Shown here piece after piece: positions 53,008-63,999 of a stretch of DNA of 64,000 nucleotides. Position 1 is the first letter of the stretch. The number at the start of each line of letters is the position of its first letter. Under the pieces are notes generated by a model. The model was not told the DNA's origin and ran no database searches. It saw only the letters and a list, made by a program, of their open reading frames with translations. Where the stretch lies: assembly GCA_019426215.1 (NCBI GenBank), contig WHWC01000144.1, positions 121,200-185,199 of the forward strand. The letters run 5' to 3'. Origin of the DNA: Buddleja alternifolia (Eukaryota; Streptophyta; Magnoliopsida; Lamiales; Scrophulariaceae). The position numbers were made by a program, and so were the translations under genes.

Positions 53008-54879
53008 TTAAAAGATTATGCTTTTAAAATCTATAATGGCAAATTCAGTTCTTACCACAAATGTATAATAGCGGCTTTCAACTTGAAAATTACGGCTTTC
53101 TAAGCTCCTCAGGATTTTATATTCCTCTCCATTCCAATATTCCACCCCGATGAATGCGTGAACTTGAAGGTCCATATTGCCAAATTCATCTTGTTGATCT
53201 GGTATTTCCTTGGCGGAAATCATAGCAGAATAGCAACAACCATGCAACTCAATTGATCTAAGGGTTGGTATATCTCCAACACCCAAAGGGATCTCCGTCA
53301 ACTTGTTCAATTCTCGAAGAACAAGCTGCTCAAGGAGTGGAAAGTTGGTTTCGTCTGCCGTCCAGTAGTCCAGATCATCGCAATGATCAATAAGCAAGTA
53401 TCTGAGGCTGCAAAATTGCCCTTCAACTGGTTTCCACTCGGGTCCTTTGCAGGAGTTGTCTTTCAATTTGAGCACTTGAAGAAGGGGCAATGATCCTACC
53501 TTGCTCGACATCTCTTCCCAATCGAGAAATGTTCCCTTTAAAGTCAACTTCTTGAGAGAATGTGGGAAGGTGAGCTTCTGTACCAAATAACTCAGAGTTG
53601 ACATGTCTCTCAAATCAAAGACGCAAAAACGTGATTCAAGTTTATGTAAACAACCAAGATTGTTGAGTTTGCATTCTCTTAGCGCTTCATCTACGTGCAC
53701 ATAAAATAGTTTCAATTTCTTGATATTGGGGATTCTCTTAATCACATCTTCGCCACACTTGAAGATTAGTACTTCCAAGAGCGTTTGTAGATTCCTCAAA
53801 ACAAAGACGGGCTTGTCCTTCTCAACCCTTGGAGGATCCGGGAAAAAAAAGCTTCGCAGCTCGACATGCCTAAGATGAGGCATCATCCAAATCTCAGGTA
53901 AAGCAAAAGCCTGCTTCCTGTTCCCTTTATTAATAACTAAAGTCTGAAGGTTCCAAAGGAGGCACATTGAACAAGGGAATTTGGTATTCAAATTTGACGT
54001 ATATGATAAAGCAAGAGATCGCAAGTTAACAAATTGAAAAATATCTTTTACGAAACACTCCAAACAATCTGCTTCCAATACCCTCAACAATCTAGAAGTA
54101 CGTGATGGTAAATATCCTTCTTTAGAATTGTATATCAAAGAACGGACAACTGATGGCAATTGCAAGCCAAAAGGGAGTAATTGACGGATGTATTCATCAT
54201 GACTCCATGTGTTAGGAATTAAGAACAATGCAGCGTTCGGTGTTAGGACTTTGTAGCATGCTAGAACTATGAACTCTTGGGGCACAAATAAACTTCTCTT
54301 TCTGAGCTTCTCTTAAGCATAAATCTCTCAAGAGATCATGGATTTTGCATGATTTTATTTTCCCACTATAACCCCACCGGTGTACCGAAATGAGATTTCT
54401 ATCTATAAGATGTTTTAAGTAATCTTCTGCAACCTCTTCCAAGCATTTTCCACTAATTGGTTTTAGAAATCCTTCGGCAACCCATAGTCTGACGACCAAT
54501 GAAACAGGAATGTCCATGTCTTCAGGATAAACTCCCATGTAGAGAAAGCATGGTTTTAGGTGAACAGGCAAGTTGAAGTAACTCATGGATAATATTTTTA
54601 AGCAACGGGCGTCATCCTCTAAATTCACAATTGGATTTAAATTCTCTGCTATATATTTCCAGTGTTGTGGTGTCCTTTCGGACTTCGCTAGAAGCCCTCC
54701 AAATCATATGCTTCTTGGTTGCCATCATGGGGATGTACTTCAAGAAAATCTTGCAAGAAAGTAATAATTTCGGTGAGAGATTGAACCAGTTTTTCGTCAA
54801 GAGAAATCGGAGGGCTAGGATGAAGCTGGATCTGCTCTATAGTATGCATAACAGAAACTAGAGCTGCATAAGCTGCCAT
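53008..54879 (-). pseudogene. NLR4: R1-type NLR pseudogene with the NB-ARC core deleted
   Basis: The minus strand starts MAAYAALVSVMHTIEQIQLH and keeps the first 62 residues to EAYDLEG. Near 54700 it jumps to LLAKSERTPQHWKYIAE, which in paralogues lies after GLPL, so P-loop, kinase-2, RNBS-B and GLPL are gone. The joint is out of frame (stop directly after). The rest keeps CFLYMGVYPEDM and IHDLLRD. It has a second frame break near 54215 and then an open LRR frame (53008-54285) that runs through a donor (tttgtg|gtaaga). The deletion ends share the bases gccctcc/gacccccc-like, suggesting short-homology recombination. Confidence 0.85.
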
Positions 54880-55198
54880 TTCTGTCCTCCTTTCTTTCTA
54901 TGAAATGAAGTTGCAGAAGAAAAGCAGCACTAGAGTGTGGAAGCAAAAAGTGTTTGTGAAGATAGCAAATTGTGATTTCTCAAACAGTTTTGGGGTTGCC
55001 TTTACTGCTTTTTGGTTCTCACTTTAACTTTTTTTTTTTTTTTTTTGGTAAATATGAACCCAAATAATTGTGAAGCGAAAAAGAAAAGTAAAGATTCTCC
55101 TTTAACGTTCACAAGATAAGATGATTACATGCACGGCTAATTGCACTCTACCCCTCGTGAAGTATCAAAGTAACAAAAAAGCCCTTAGAGAAAAAATA
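54880..55198 (-). promoter_or_regulatory. Conserved NLR leader/promoter block (NLR4 copy)
   Basis: Same landmarks as upstream of NLR1 and NLR3 (agagtgtggaagcaaaa, aacgttcacaagataagatg, cacggctaattg). It stops at about 55198, where a second copy of the MITE right half begins; this is the joint of a tandem duplication. Confidence 0.6.
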
Positions 55199-55500
55199 AA
55201 GACTTTTACATACAATTTTGTCTCTTTGTATTTACAATCTTACTGTCCAAAACATGATAGAATTTAAGAGTGTAATGCGCCAAAATGCGTGATTTAATGG
55301 TGCAATCTGCCAATTACCCGTTAAAGAATAGAAAAACATGCAAATTTAAGTACTTGAAATACTAATAGTCAATCGTTATTGACTAAGGAGAGATAAAGGG
55401 ATATCTTTTTGTTTCCTTTTCTATATTTAAATGATTATGCTTTTTAAATCTATAATGGCAAATTCAGTTCTTACCATAAATGTATAATAGCGGCTTTCAA
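55199..55500. repeat. Second copy of the NLR4 3' flank (tandem duplication)
   Basis: Positions 55203-55500 repeat 52780-53090 with about 95% similarity (acatacaattttgtctcttt, gttcttaccataaatgtata, gcggctttcaac). The duplicated unit is about 2.4 kb and places NLR4 between the copies. Confidence 0.85.
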
Positions 55501-55898
55501 CCATGCAACTGAATTGATCTAAGGGTTGGTATATCTCCAATACCCAAAGGGATCTCTGTCAACTTGTTCAAGTCTCGAAGAACAAGCTGCTCAAGGCGTG
55601 GGTAGTTGATGTTGTCTGCCGTCCAGTACTCCAGATCATCACAATAATGAATTTGCAAGTATTTGAGGCTGCAAAATTGCCCTTCAACTGGTTTCCACTC
55701 GGGTCCTTTGCAGGAGTTGTCTTTCAATTTGAGCACTTGAAGAAGGGGCAATGATCCTACCTTGCTCGACATCTCTTCCCAATCGAGAAATGTTCCGCTT
55801 AAAGTCAACTTCTTGAGAGAATGTGGGAAGGTGAGGTTCTGTACCCAATAACTCAAAGTTGGCACGTCGCTCGAATCAAAGACATAAGAAAGTGATTC

Positions 55899-56231
55899 TG
55901 ATGGAAGCAAAAAAATGATAAGAGAAAATACTTTTAATAAATCGAAAGTCCTGCAAGAATAAATTTTGTCCTAGTACTTTATTGATTCAAAACCGAATAA
56001 TTAAAATAAACCCCGAAGACCCCTGCTTATAATAATAAGGTAACTTGTTATGCAAACTACTGACTTCTACTAAAAAGAAAGTAATTATAACCCTAAACAA
56101 CTAGAAAACTCAATCAACTAGGAAATAAACTTCTAAACTAACAAGGACTCAAGATAAAGAAATAAATTAATAAAACATAATAATTAAATCTGATTCTTTT
56201 TTTTCTTCTGCTAGAAATTTGCTTCACAACA
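55899..56231 (-). mobile_element. Solo LTR (333 bp) inserted in the NLR5 LRR
   Basis: Ends tgatggaagcaaa and tttgcttcacaaca form TG...CA inverted termini. Flanks are gattc and aattc, a 5-bp duplication with one change, within sequence that paralogues have uninterrupted (gtgattcaagtttatg). The minus strand carries ttattataagcagggg, a TATA-like motif. No internal region remains. Confidence 0.7.
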
Positions 56232-56603
56232 AATTCAAGTTTATGTAAACGACCAAGATTGTTGAGTCTGTATTCTCTTAACCCTTCCTCTAGGCGCTCA
56301 TAAAATAGTTTCAATTTCTTGATATTGGGGATTCTCTTAACCACATATTCGGCACACTTGAAGTTTAGTACTTCCAAGAGCGTTTGTAGGTTCCTCAAAA
56401 CAAAGACAGGCTTGTCCTTCTCAACACTAGGAGGATCCGGGAAATAAAATCTTCGCGACTCGACATGCCTAAGATGAGGCATCATCCAAATTTCAGGTAA
56501 AGCAAAAGCCAGCTTCCTGCTGCCTTTATTAATAACTAATTTATTAATAACTAAAGTCTGAAGGTTCCAAAGGAGGCACAATGAAGAAGGGAATTCGGTA
56601 TTA

Positions 56604-56798
56604 CTATTGATTGTGGATTACTATCAAGTTAAATATTCTATTAATATATTCATATTTATAAATTAAATTTTTTATCTTATTACTATTGGCTTTATTTATT
56701 TATACATCCTTATAATCTATTATAGTATTATACAAAATTTCATAATAAAAATCAAGATAAATTAATAGACCACGCGCAGTGCGCATGCATTTTACTAG
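56604..56798 (+). mobile_element. Helitron 3' fragment inside NLR5
   Basis: NLR homology stops at 56604. The next 195 bp are AT-rich and end with hairpin gcgcagtgcgc, then atgcattttactag, followed by T at 56799, a Helitron terminus. No 5' TC end is present at the left joint, so only the 3' part is here. Confidence 0.65.
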
Positions 56799-57423
56799 TA
56801 CATTTAAAAAAAGAATAAACCAGGCAATTCGAAGAGCATTTTCACGTAGCATTATCGAGGGAAACTTTAGCCTTGTAATTCATAAAGTAAGTAGTACAAA
56901 TGTAATTATACTTGAGATCAGTCGAACTCAGTCCAAAATAGAGGCTATGTTGGGTGATTTTATGTCAGATCAAGTTCAATAGTCCGACTGTGTATTCTGT
57001 GTCTATCCCTTTCACACAACTATGTGTGCGGATCACACACAATACACTTTATTGTGTGAGAGATATAGATACAAGGACCATTGAGCTGATTTGGATCTTC
57101 TATAACATTTTGTTGTAACACATAGGTATTACACCAATAAAATTAGACACATGTTTTTAATTAAAATTGGAGAAATCTTTAACAAATATTTTAAGGGCAA
57201 TCTCACTTACCCCCTTATACTCCACCTCAAAAATACAGTGCCTCCCTCAATTATTTAATGCATCACTTAACCCCCTCCATTTATTCTATTAGCATCAATG
57301 CGCCCCCCCCCCCCCCCCCCCCCCCCACTTATTTAATGCGTCCAAACATAAATATAGAATATAAATTCACAGAAAAAAAGAATATAAGACTTTGTCAATT
57401 TAAGAATATAAGACATTGTTGTG
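56799..57423. other. Non-NLR filler DNA with a poly-C run
   Basis: An insertion of unknown origin between two NLR5 segments. A run of 24 C at 57303-57326 is unusual for the region. No gene is recognised. Confidence 0.4.
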
Positions 57424-58745
57424 CTAGGATGAACAACAATGCGGCGTTCGATATTTATGCATTGAAGAATGTTAGGACTACACTCTCTTGGAACACAAAT
57501 AAACTTCTCTCTCTGAGCTTCTCTTAAGCAAAAATCCCTCAAGAGATCTTGGATTTTGCAGAATTTTATTTTCCCACTAGAACCCCACATATGGACTAAA
57601 AATGAGATTTCTATCAATAAGGTCCTTAAAGTAATCTTGTGCAACCTCTTCCAAGCATTTTCCACTAATTGGTTTTAGAAATCCTTCAGCAACCCATAGT
57701 TTGATGAGGGATGAAACACGAATCTCCTGGTTCTCAGAAAAAACTCCCATATAGAGGAAACATGGTTTTAGGTAAACAGGCAAGTTGAAGTAACTCATAG
57801 ATAATATTTTCAAGCAACGCGAATCATCCTCTAAATTCACAATTGTATTTAAATTTTCTGCAATGTATTCCCAATATTGTAGTGTCCTTTCGGACTTTGC
57901 TAGAAGCCCTCCAATCACGGAAATTGACAAAGGAAGTCCTTTGCAACTGGTTGCTTCTGTCCAATTCCTTCCAATCTAGGAGGACAACATTCTTCTCCAA
58001 ACACTTTTTGGCGAAGCAGATTCCAACTTTCACCCTCATCTAGCAAATTTATCTCAATGCCACGAGAAACAGTTAAATCATAAGCCAATTTTGATAGCCT
58101 AGTGGTTATCATTATTCTACTTCCATTGTTATTCTCTGGGAAGAAAAACTTTAACTTGTACCACACCTCAATGCTCCACATATCATCCATTACAATCAAA
58201 TACCTTCTTCCCGAAAGAGTTTTGTATACTTTTTCGCCTAGTTCTTCTTTGTTTATTCTACTCAAAGTTTCTCTTTTCTCCTTTTTATTTGAACAAACAA
58301 GAATTTCTAAAATAATTTCTCGCACATTATAATTTTGAGATATTGTAACCCAAGCACAAATGTCAAAGTGGTGGACAATAAGCGGATGCATGTAAACATT
58401 TTGAGCAAGTGTTGTCTTACCGATGCCGCCCATACCAGCTATCGGGATTATTTGGCGATTAGATTGTTGTCCGGTTAGATTATCCATTATATCAATTAAG
58501 ACATCCTCAGAACCCACCATAGTGTTCCCGCAATTACTAGTAGGCGGTCTTGATGAAGCATCTGAAAGCGTTGATTGTTTGGGCAGCCGAACTTTCACTT
58601 CCTTCTCCGTCACCTCTTGCATGATAAGATCCATGTATTCTATTGCATCCCATAGCCTTTGATAGAAGTCAAAGGACGTAATATTTTCACCATGACTAGT
58701 TGTGGATTGAGTAAGAATTCGATTGACTATATGGGATTCGCTTTG

Positions 58746-59170
58746 AATTTGATTTGTGACGGTTTGATTTGTGACAGTTTGATTGAATTTGATTTGTGAC
58801 TAGTTGTGGATTGAGTAAGAATTCGATTGATTATTTTCACAAGCGTGGATTTGTGACGGTTTATACTCTGTCAAGAGTCTTCGCTTTGAATTTGATTTGT
58901 TGACAGTTTATTCTCATATCAAAGGAGTGGTTGATTTAAATTTTCAGACATTTTATACTCGTGACAAGGAGTCTTCAATTGCATTTGCATTTTCCAGATA
59001 GTTTATACTCATATCAAGGAGTGTTTGATTTGAATTTGACATACTTGCTTTCATTGAGATTTGTAGACATTTTATACTCGTATCAAGGAGTAATTGATTT
59101 GCATTTGGATTTGCAGATAGTTTATACTTGTATCAAGGAGTATTGCTGACAGTTTAAGCTCGTATCAGGG
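58746..59170. repeat. Degenerate tandem repeats at the NLR5/gypsy junction
   Basis: Units of about 45-60 bp built from agtttatactcgtatcaagg, ag-tgtttgatttg and aatttgatttgtgac. A 33-bp NLR-derived piece (gactagttgtggattgagta...) from 58695 appears again at 58797, inside the repeat. This suggests template switching or patchwork repair at the joint. Confidence 0.7.
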
Positions 59171-59186
59171 AGCGTAATTGATGGTT

Positions 59187-60504
59187 TCATTGAGGAGAGT
59201 CATCCTCCTCAAACGAGATCTTTCCTTGATGGGCCAACTGCATGACTTTGTTTTTGAATATGAAGCAGTCTTGGATTGGATGACCAACCAAGCGATGATA
59301 TTTGCAATACTTCGGGTGATCATCTCGCCCAGCTTCTTCTCGTCGTTTCATCTCAGGCAAGTTTATAAGACTTGTGTTGATTAGATCGTCAAATATCTCG
59401 GGGACGTCGGAGTCGAGAAATGGATACTGCTTTGATTGCATCTCTTTGAGGGTTAACTTCTTTGGTCCTTTATCAACACCTTTGTTATGACGTTTGATGG
59501 ATGTGATGCTTACCACCATTGCCTCATCATTTGACGCCTACCACCATTGCCTCATCATTTGACGCCTTTGGGAAATGCTTGCCCCCGTTGCTGACTTCTC
59601 GCTTCCACGACTCTATGACATGTGACCCATCAACTGCATTTGATGACATGCTCAACTCCATATCATGTGCTCGAGTGGCCAATTCTTCGAACGTGTTAGG
59701 TTGAATTCCTTGAAGGATATAGCGAAGGCCCCAATGCATTCCTTGGATGCACATCTCTATAGCCGAAGGCTCTGACAGGTGATCTTTGCAATTAAGGCTC
59801 AAGTTCCTCCATCGATTGATGTAGTCAATGACGAGTTCATCTTTCCATTGGCGAGAGTTAGTGAGCTCCACCATGCTGACCGTCCTTCTGGTGCTGTAGA
59901 AGCGGTGGAGAAATTCATGCTCCAGTTGTTCCCAATTATCAATTGATCTGGCTTCCAAGTCCGTGTACCAGTCGAATGCATTCCCTTTTAATGATCGGAT
60001 GAATTGTTTGACCAGGTGATCTCCATAAGTTCCAGCGTCATTGCACGTTTCAACGAAATGAGCCACGTGTTGCTTCGGATTGCCTTGGCCTTCAAATTGC
60101 TAGAATTTTGGAGGTTGGTAGCCAATTGACATCTTCAAATCATCAATTCTTCTAGTGTATGGCTTGTCATACATCAAAGATTTCTTGGAGCTTCCATCAG
60201 ACTTCTCTTCAACAGTCGCCACGATGAACTCCCTTAGCTGGTCAATAGGGATTAACCCATCAGATGAAACTTGAAACTCTTTAGTTGAAGACTTCTCCTT
60301 TTCAGTTGATTGTTGTTTTGTGGACGTCTCGGCTTCTTCATGACCCTCAAGTTGTTTTCTCATCATGTCGCTAGCATTCGTATTATCCACCTTGTTGATC
60401 AACTTTGCGATTTGAGCGTCTTGTTCTTGCATGTGCTTGGAGAGCCCTTCAATGACCTTGCTCAAGTTAGCTATTTGATCTTGTAAAGTCCTGGCGTTTT
60501 CCAT
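59187..60504 (-). pseudogene. Ty3/gypsy gag
   Basis: Read on the minus strand: MENARTLQDQIANLSKVIEG coiled-coil start, an acidic linker, MYDKPYTRRIDDLKMSIGYQ, then the retrotrans_gag core (FIRSLKGNAFDWYTDLEA; LEHEFLHRFYSTRRTVSMVE; EELATRAHDMELSM) and a nucleocapsid-like KYCKYHRLVGHPIQDCFIFK. There are two breaks: a TAG near 60100 just before the core (probably from CAG), and a 28-bp tandem duplication at 59511-59566 that shifts the frame. Pol does not follow; the element is truncated in the repeat region at 59170. In intact elements gag builds the particle in which reverse transcription occurs. Confidence 0.88.
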
Positions 60505-60554
60505 GGTAGACGTTGATACTTCAATGAAAATAAGAGATGAGAGGTAGAGATTGT

Positions 60555-60575
60555 CCCACTGGGCGTGCCAAAATT
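60555..60575 (-). other. Primer binding site region of the minus-strand gypsy element
   Basis: Immediately after the LTR end, the minus strand reads aattttggcacgcccagtgg, a leader/primer-site phrase frequent in plant gypsy elements (tttggcacgcccggtggg). Confidence 0.6.
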
Positions 60576-61378
60576 TGTAAACAATAAATCTTAAGTCTGT
60601 AATTTAAAAAACAAGAACTGTTGTACAAATATATTTAATTGAATGAAACGATTTAATGAGTACAAATCTCTATTTATTTATCCTCTGATTCTTCACTTCA
60701 AGAACTTTGATTTGAATATTGGAGCAGAAATCGCTTATTTGATCTTCTCCAATGTGGATTTGAATGTTTATAACGTTGATGCGAGGGCTTGATAGCTTAA
60801 TCTCGGATCAAACGATGTAAATGATTTAGGAAAGTTGAAAGCTTCAAGGTTGACTCGTCGCTTTGATCTTCCTTTAACTTGATTTGGACTTCTATAACGT
60901 TTATTCGAGGGTTTAGCACCTTAATCTCGAATCAAATGTTATAATTTGATGAATTTTGCCAAGAACGCCTTGAAGTTTGCCTTAAACGCCTTCTTGAATT
61001 TGAAGAACTTGTAGAGAGAATTTGGGAACTTTTCTTATCTTCTCTTACTCAAATGCACTTGTGAATTCGTGAATTGGTGAATGAATCCTTGAATTTGAAC
61101 TCTTATTTATAGTTGGAGGGGTGGAACTTTTCCAAAATCACTATTATTTAATTAGCAATCACTACCATATTTAAGTGGTTGATTTGATTTAATTATGGTT
61201 AAATTGCCACATGGCACCTCATAATTGGCCAATGCAAGAAGTATTTAAATATCAATTATTCAATTATCTGATTTAAGGATAAAATTTTATTAAATTCTTA
61301 AATATAAATAAATGAGTTTATTTGATATTAATTTACACGTGTCGCCATTTAATTGGCTACAAATTTTATTTGTCTACA
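60576..61378 (-). mobile_element. 5' LTR of the minus-strand gypsy element, 803 bp
   Basis: On the minus strand it runs from TGTAGACA at 61378 to TGTTTACA at 60576, matched inverted termini, and is followed by a primer-site motif and gag. The other LTR is not in the window, so no target duplication can be tested. Confidence 0.75.
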
Positions 61379-62007
61379 CGCACATCACCTCATAGTTTTG
61401 GGGGGGGGGGGTATCTGCTATTTTCTCAAAATGATATGATGTGTGTTGTCTTTGTTTATATTTCTAAAAATGGTTGGAATTTGTAAAATGTATCAAATAT
61501 AAAATGATTGTTGATATATGATAGGTAAAATATAAATTACAAATAATAAATAATGAAAGAGAAGAGAAATTATTAATAGGAGTAATTAATTATTGATTGA
61601 TAATTGTGTGAAATAATGGATGTAGTGATAGAAAAAAGGAAAACTGAAGTTGGAAAAATGTGAATTTGGATGAAAATAGTTTGCGTGGTGATTTTTTAAG
61701 ATTTTGTTATTTAAGATAATAAAAATAGAATCCAAAAAAGGGTTAATGACACTTTTCGTCGCTCATATGGAGCAAATGTGGCACTTAAGTCCCTCATGTG
61801 GTAAATTTGTATCACTTAAGTCCTTTTTTCCAGTTTTCGGCAAAATTTATTTCCAGCTAAGCTTGCAAGTGATCCCCACACGCCATTTACCAGGCCTAAA
61901 TATGTCTTTACAGCCTTTTGTTGATTTTATGATTGTACCAATTGCCTCGAATCGTATATAAATCGATCATAATTATTCGTATATATGAATACAATGTGTG
62001 CCCTCGT
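61379..62007. other. Spacer with a MITE-like fragment
   Basis: Positions 61738-61900 contain gggttaatgacacttttcgt and cacttaagtccctcatgtgg, one arm of a MITE whose partner is absent. A run of about ten G lies near 61400. No gene is seen. Confidence 0.35.
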
Positions 62008-62128
62008 CCTCGAGGTATTCTTGTTTCTATACTATTTTCTCGAGGTATTCTTGTTTCTATACTATTTTCTCGAGGTATTCTTGTTTCTATACTATTTTCT
62101 AGAGGTATTCTTGTTTCTATACCTCGAG
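62008..62128. repeat. 30-bp minisatellite, four copies, each with a CTCGAG palindrome
   Basis: The unit is tcgaggtattcttgtttctatactattttc repeated with almost no change (described by its ends: tcgaggtatt ... ctattttc). Because 30 is a multiple of three, both strands stay open and give 10-residue peptide repeats (ENSIETRIPR on the minus strand), which I treat as a by-product. Confidence 0.85.
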
Positions 62129-62129
62129 A

Positions 62130-62232
62130 CAATGGAATTGCTGCAATAATCCAACTGTATCAATGATGTCCAAAATCAAAGTTACATTTAAAGAAAATCA
62201 GTAAATAGATAGCAATTCTAAGTTATCCGAAA
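62130..62232 (-). other. Orphan NLR downstream fragment
   Basis: ctgcaataatccaactgtat through aaagttacatttaaagaaaa and gcaattctaagttatcc matches 35535-35630 beside NLR3. It is cut off at about 62232 by the copia remnant. It shows that a further NLR copy once lay here or beyond the window. Confidence 0.6.
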
Positions 62233-62693
62233 TGTCTTTTTTTTTTTATCTGGGAAGGGGGGATACCCTACAAAATAACTAGCCCGACAGACCCGGGATG
62301 GTAGTCATTTCACGGGACCAAGTGGTCTCAATTTTATCAAGCTCCATACATGGCCTCCTCCGTCTCACTCCTGAGTTCATCCAGAACATCCAGAAGAATA
62401 GCACAAAATAAAGAACACCAAATATAACGAGGTTCGGCTAATTTAGCCTACGTCCTCGGACCCCACCAAAATATTTCACTACACAAAAGAAAGGACCAAA
62501 AGTGAAATATACAAAACTATAGAGGAGGAAAAAGAATAGCTAAAGATGAGAGGCTAAGGGATATCAAACAACTAAAGGGTGGATCCCTTTTTATAGGAAA
62601 AGGGATGACCCTTTACAAAATTCTTCCTATGTGGGACAAATTGCTCTTTCATTATCAAAGGGAAATGAGCCATTTCTTCACCACAATTCAACA
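62233..62693 (-). mobile_element. Probable 3' LTR of the copia remnant
   Basis: On the minus strand the purine tract gccaaggtggagattt precedes tgttgaattgtggtg, the usual start of Tork/Tnt1-type copia LTRs. A cctataaaaaggg TATA motif follows. The far end is uncertain: the T11 run at 62237 could instead be the poly-A of a retroposed sequence on the minus strand. Confidence 0.5.
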
Positions 62694-62749
62694 AATCTCC
62701 ACCTTGGCGAATTTCCAAAATCTTCAATCTCCTTGTCAAACGAGGTCAC

Positions 62750-63999
62750 AAAACCAATCTTCAAATTTTCCAATGTTTCTTTCCAGGATCATGCATATAC
62801 CTGCTCACAACCTCCACTGCTTGGGAATATCAGGCCTCGTACACACCATAGCATACATCAAGCTACCAACAACATTTGCATACGGTACTTTTGACATGTA
62901 TTCCCGTTCTGCTTCAGACTTAGGTGACAGTGGCGCTAAGCTTAAAATGAGGAGCAAACGGAGTACTAACTGGTTTTGACTTTTTATCAATGCCAAAACG
63001 CCTCAACATCCTACTCAGATATTGTTTCTGAGTCAAACAAAGCCTCCTCAATTTTCTATCTCTGAAAATCTCCATGCCGAGAATTTTCTTCGCCTCACCT
63101 AGGTCCTTCATCTCGAATTCCCTTTTCAATGAGTCTTCAACTTCTCAATTTCTATTAGACTCGGGAGGCAATCAACATATCATCAACATACAGAAGAAGA
63201 TATATGAAGGATCCATCTTGTAGCTTGTGCAAATACACACAATGATCGTATTTGCTTCTTGTGTACCCAATTCCCATCATAAACTTGTCAAATCGCTTGT
63301 ACCACTGCCTCGGAGATTGTTTCAATCCGTACAACGATTTTTGAAGTTTACAAACCAAATTTTCATTTTCAGCAACTTTGAATCCCTCTGGCTGAGTCAT
63401 ATAGATTTCCTCTTCCAAGTCTCCATGTAAAAATGCAGTTTTACATCCAACTGAACTAGTTCAAAATCCAACTGTGCTACCAAAGCAACAAAATCCTAAT
63501 GGAGGAGTGTTTTACAACTGGAGAAAATACCTCAATGCCCTCCTTCTGAGCGTAACCTTTGGCCACCAATCTGGCTTGTAGCGAACATCACCTTGGCTAG
63601 AAATCCATCTTTCTTTGCAAATACCCATTTGCATCCAATTGCCTTCTTTCCTTTCGGGAGACTGGCCAGTTCCCATGTTTGATTCTTATGAAGGGACTGC
63701 ATTTCTTCACTCATGGCAATCCTCCACTTATCTTTCTCTGGTCCTTTGACTGCTTCAATATAAGTGGTAGGAACATCATCAGCGGCAATTGCAGATGCAC
63801 AAGCCACCATATCATCAAAGCGAGCAGGCTTTGTGATTGTCCTCTTTGGCTTGCTAGTTGCAATTGATTCAAGTTGTTGTGGAAGCTTCTTGGGGTTGAA
63901 CTTCCTCTTCTTCAAAATCTCCTTCTACCGTAGGAGAATGATCAAGAGTTTCTTGATCCTGGCTGGGACAACAAACGTTTCAAACTCCACCTGTTTGGG
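62750..63999 (-). pseudogene. Ty1/copia (Tork/Tnt1-like) pol remnant: RT and partial RNase H
   Basis: Minus-strand segments in order: TSKPKRTITKPARFDDMVAC; SEEMQSLHKNQTWELASLPK; GCKWVFAKKDG; EEEIYMTQPEGFKVAENENL; CKLQKSLYGLKQSPRQWYKR; LLYVDDMLIAS (the YVDD catalytic site, near 63170); MKDLGEAKKILGMEI; VGSLMYAMVCTRPDI; then a shifted-frame SRYMHDPGKKHW. Frames break near 63600, 63420-63530, 63140 and 62850, and most of the RNase H domain is deleted before the LTR. Integrase and gag lie off the window or are lost. It is inactive. Confidence 0.88.

Larger units (their letters stand above)
55497..58745 (-). pseudogene. NLR5: rearranged R1-type NLR pseudogene
   Basis: The gene is broken into segments. 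Positions 58745-57915: the end of the CC (SHIVNRILTQSTTSHGE) and an NB-ARC with P-loop GMGGIGKTT, kinase-2 YLIVMDDMW and GSRIMITTR, frameshifted at the GLPL region. Positions 57930-57424: LSISVIGG-like to [12 protein letters not shown] and IQDLLRD (MHD position mutated to IQD). Positions 56604-55497: LRRs, split by a 333-bp LTR-like insertion (55899-56231). Between 57423 and 56604 lie a Helitron 3' fragment and unrelated DNA. The CC N-terminus is missing, replaced at 58746 by repeat-rich sequence. It is more diverged than NLR1-NLR4 in the NB-ARC (NVYMHPLIVHHFDI). Confidence 0.85.

Noticed and set aside
61908..62166. Peptide-repeat frames on both strands
   Set aside because: A 30-bp minisatellite stays open by arithmetic; no start context or homologue is apparent.
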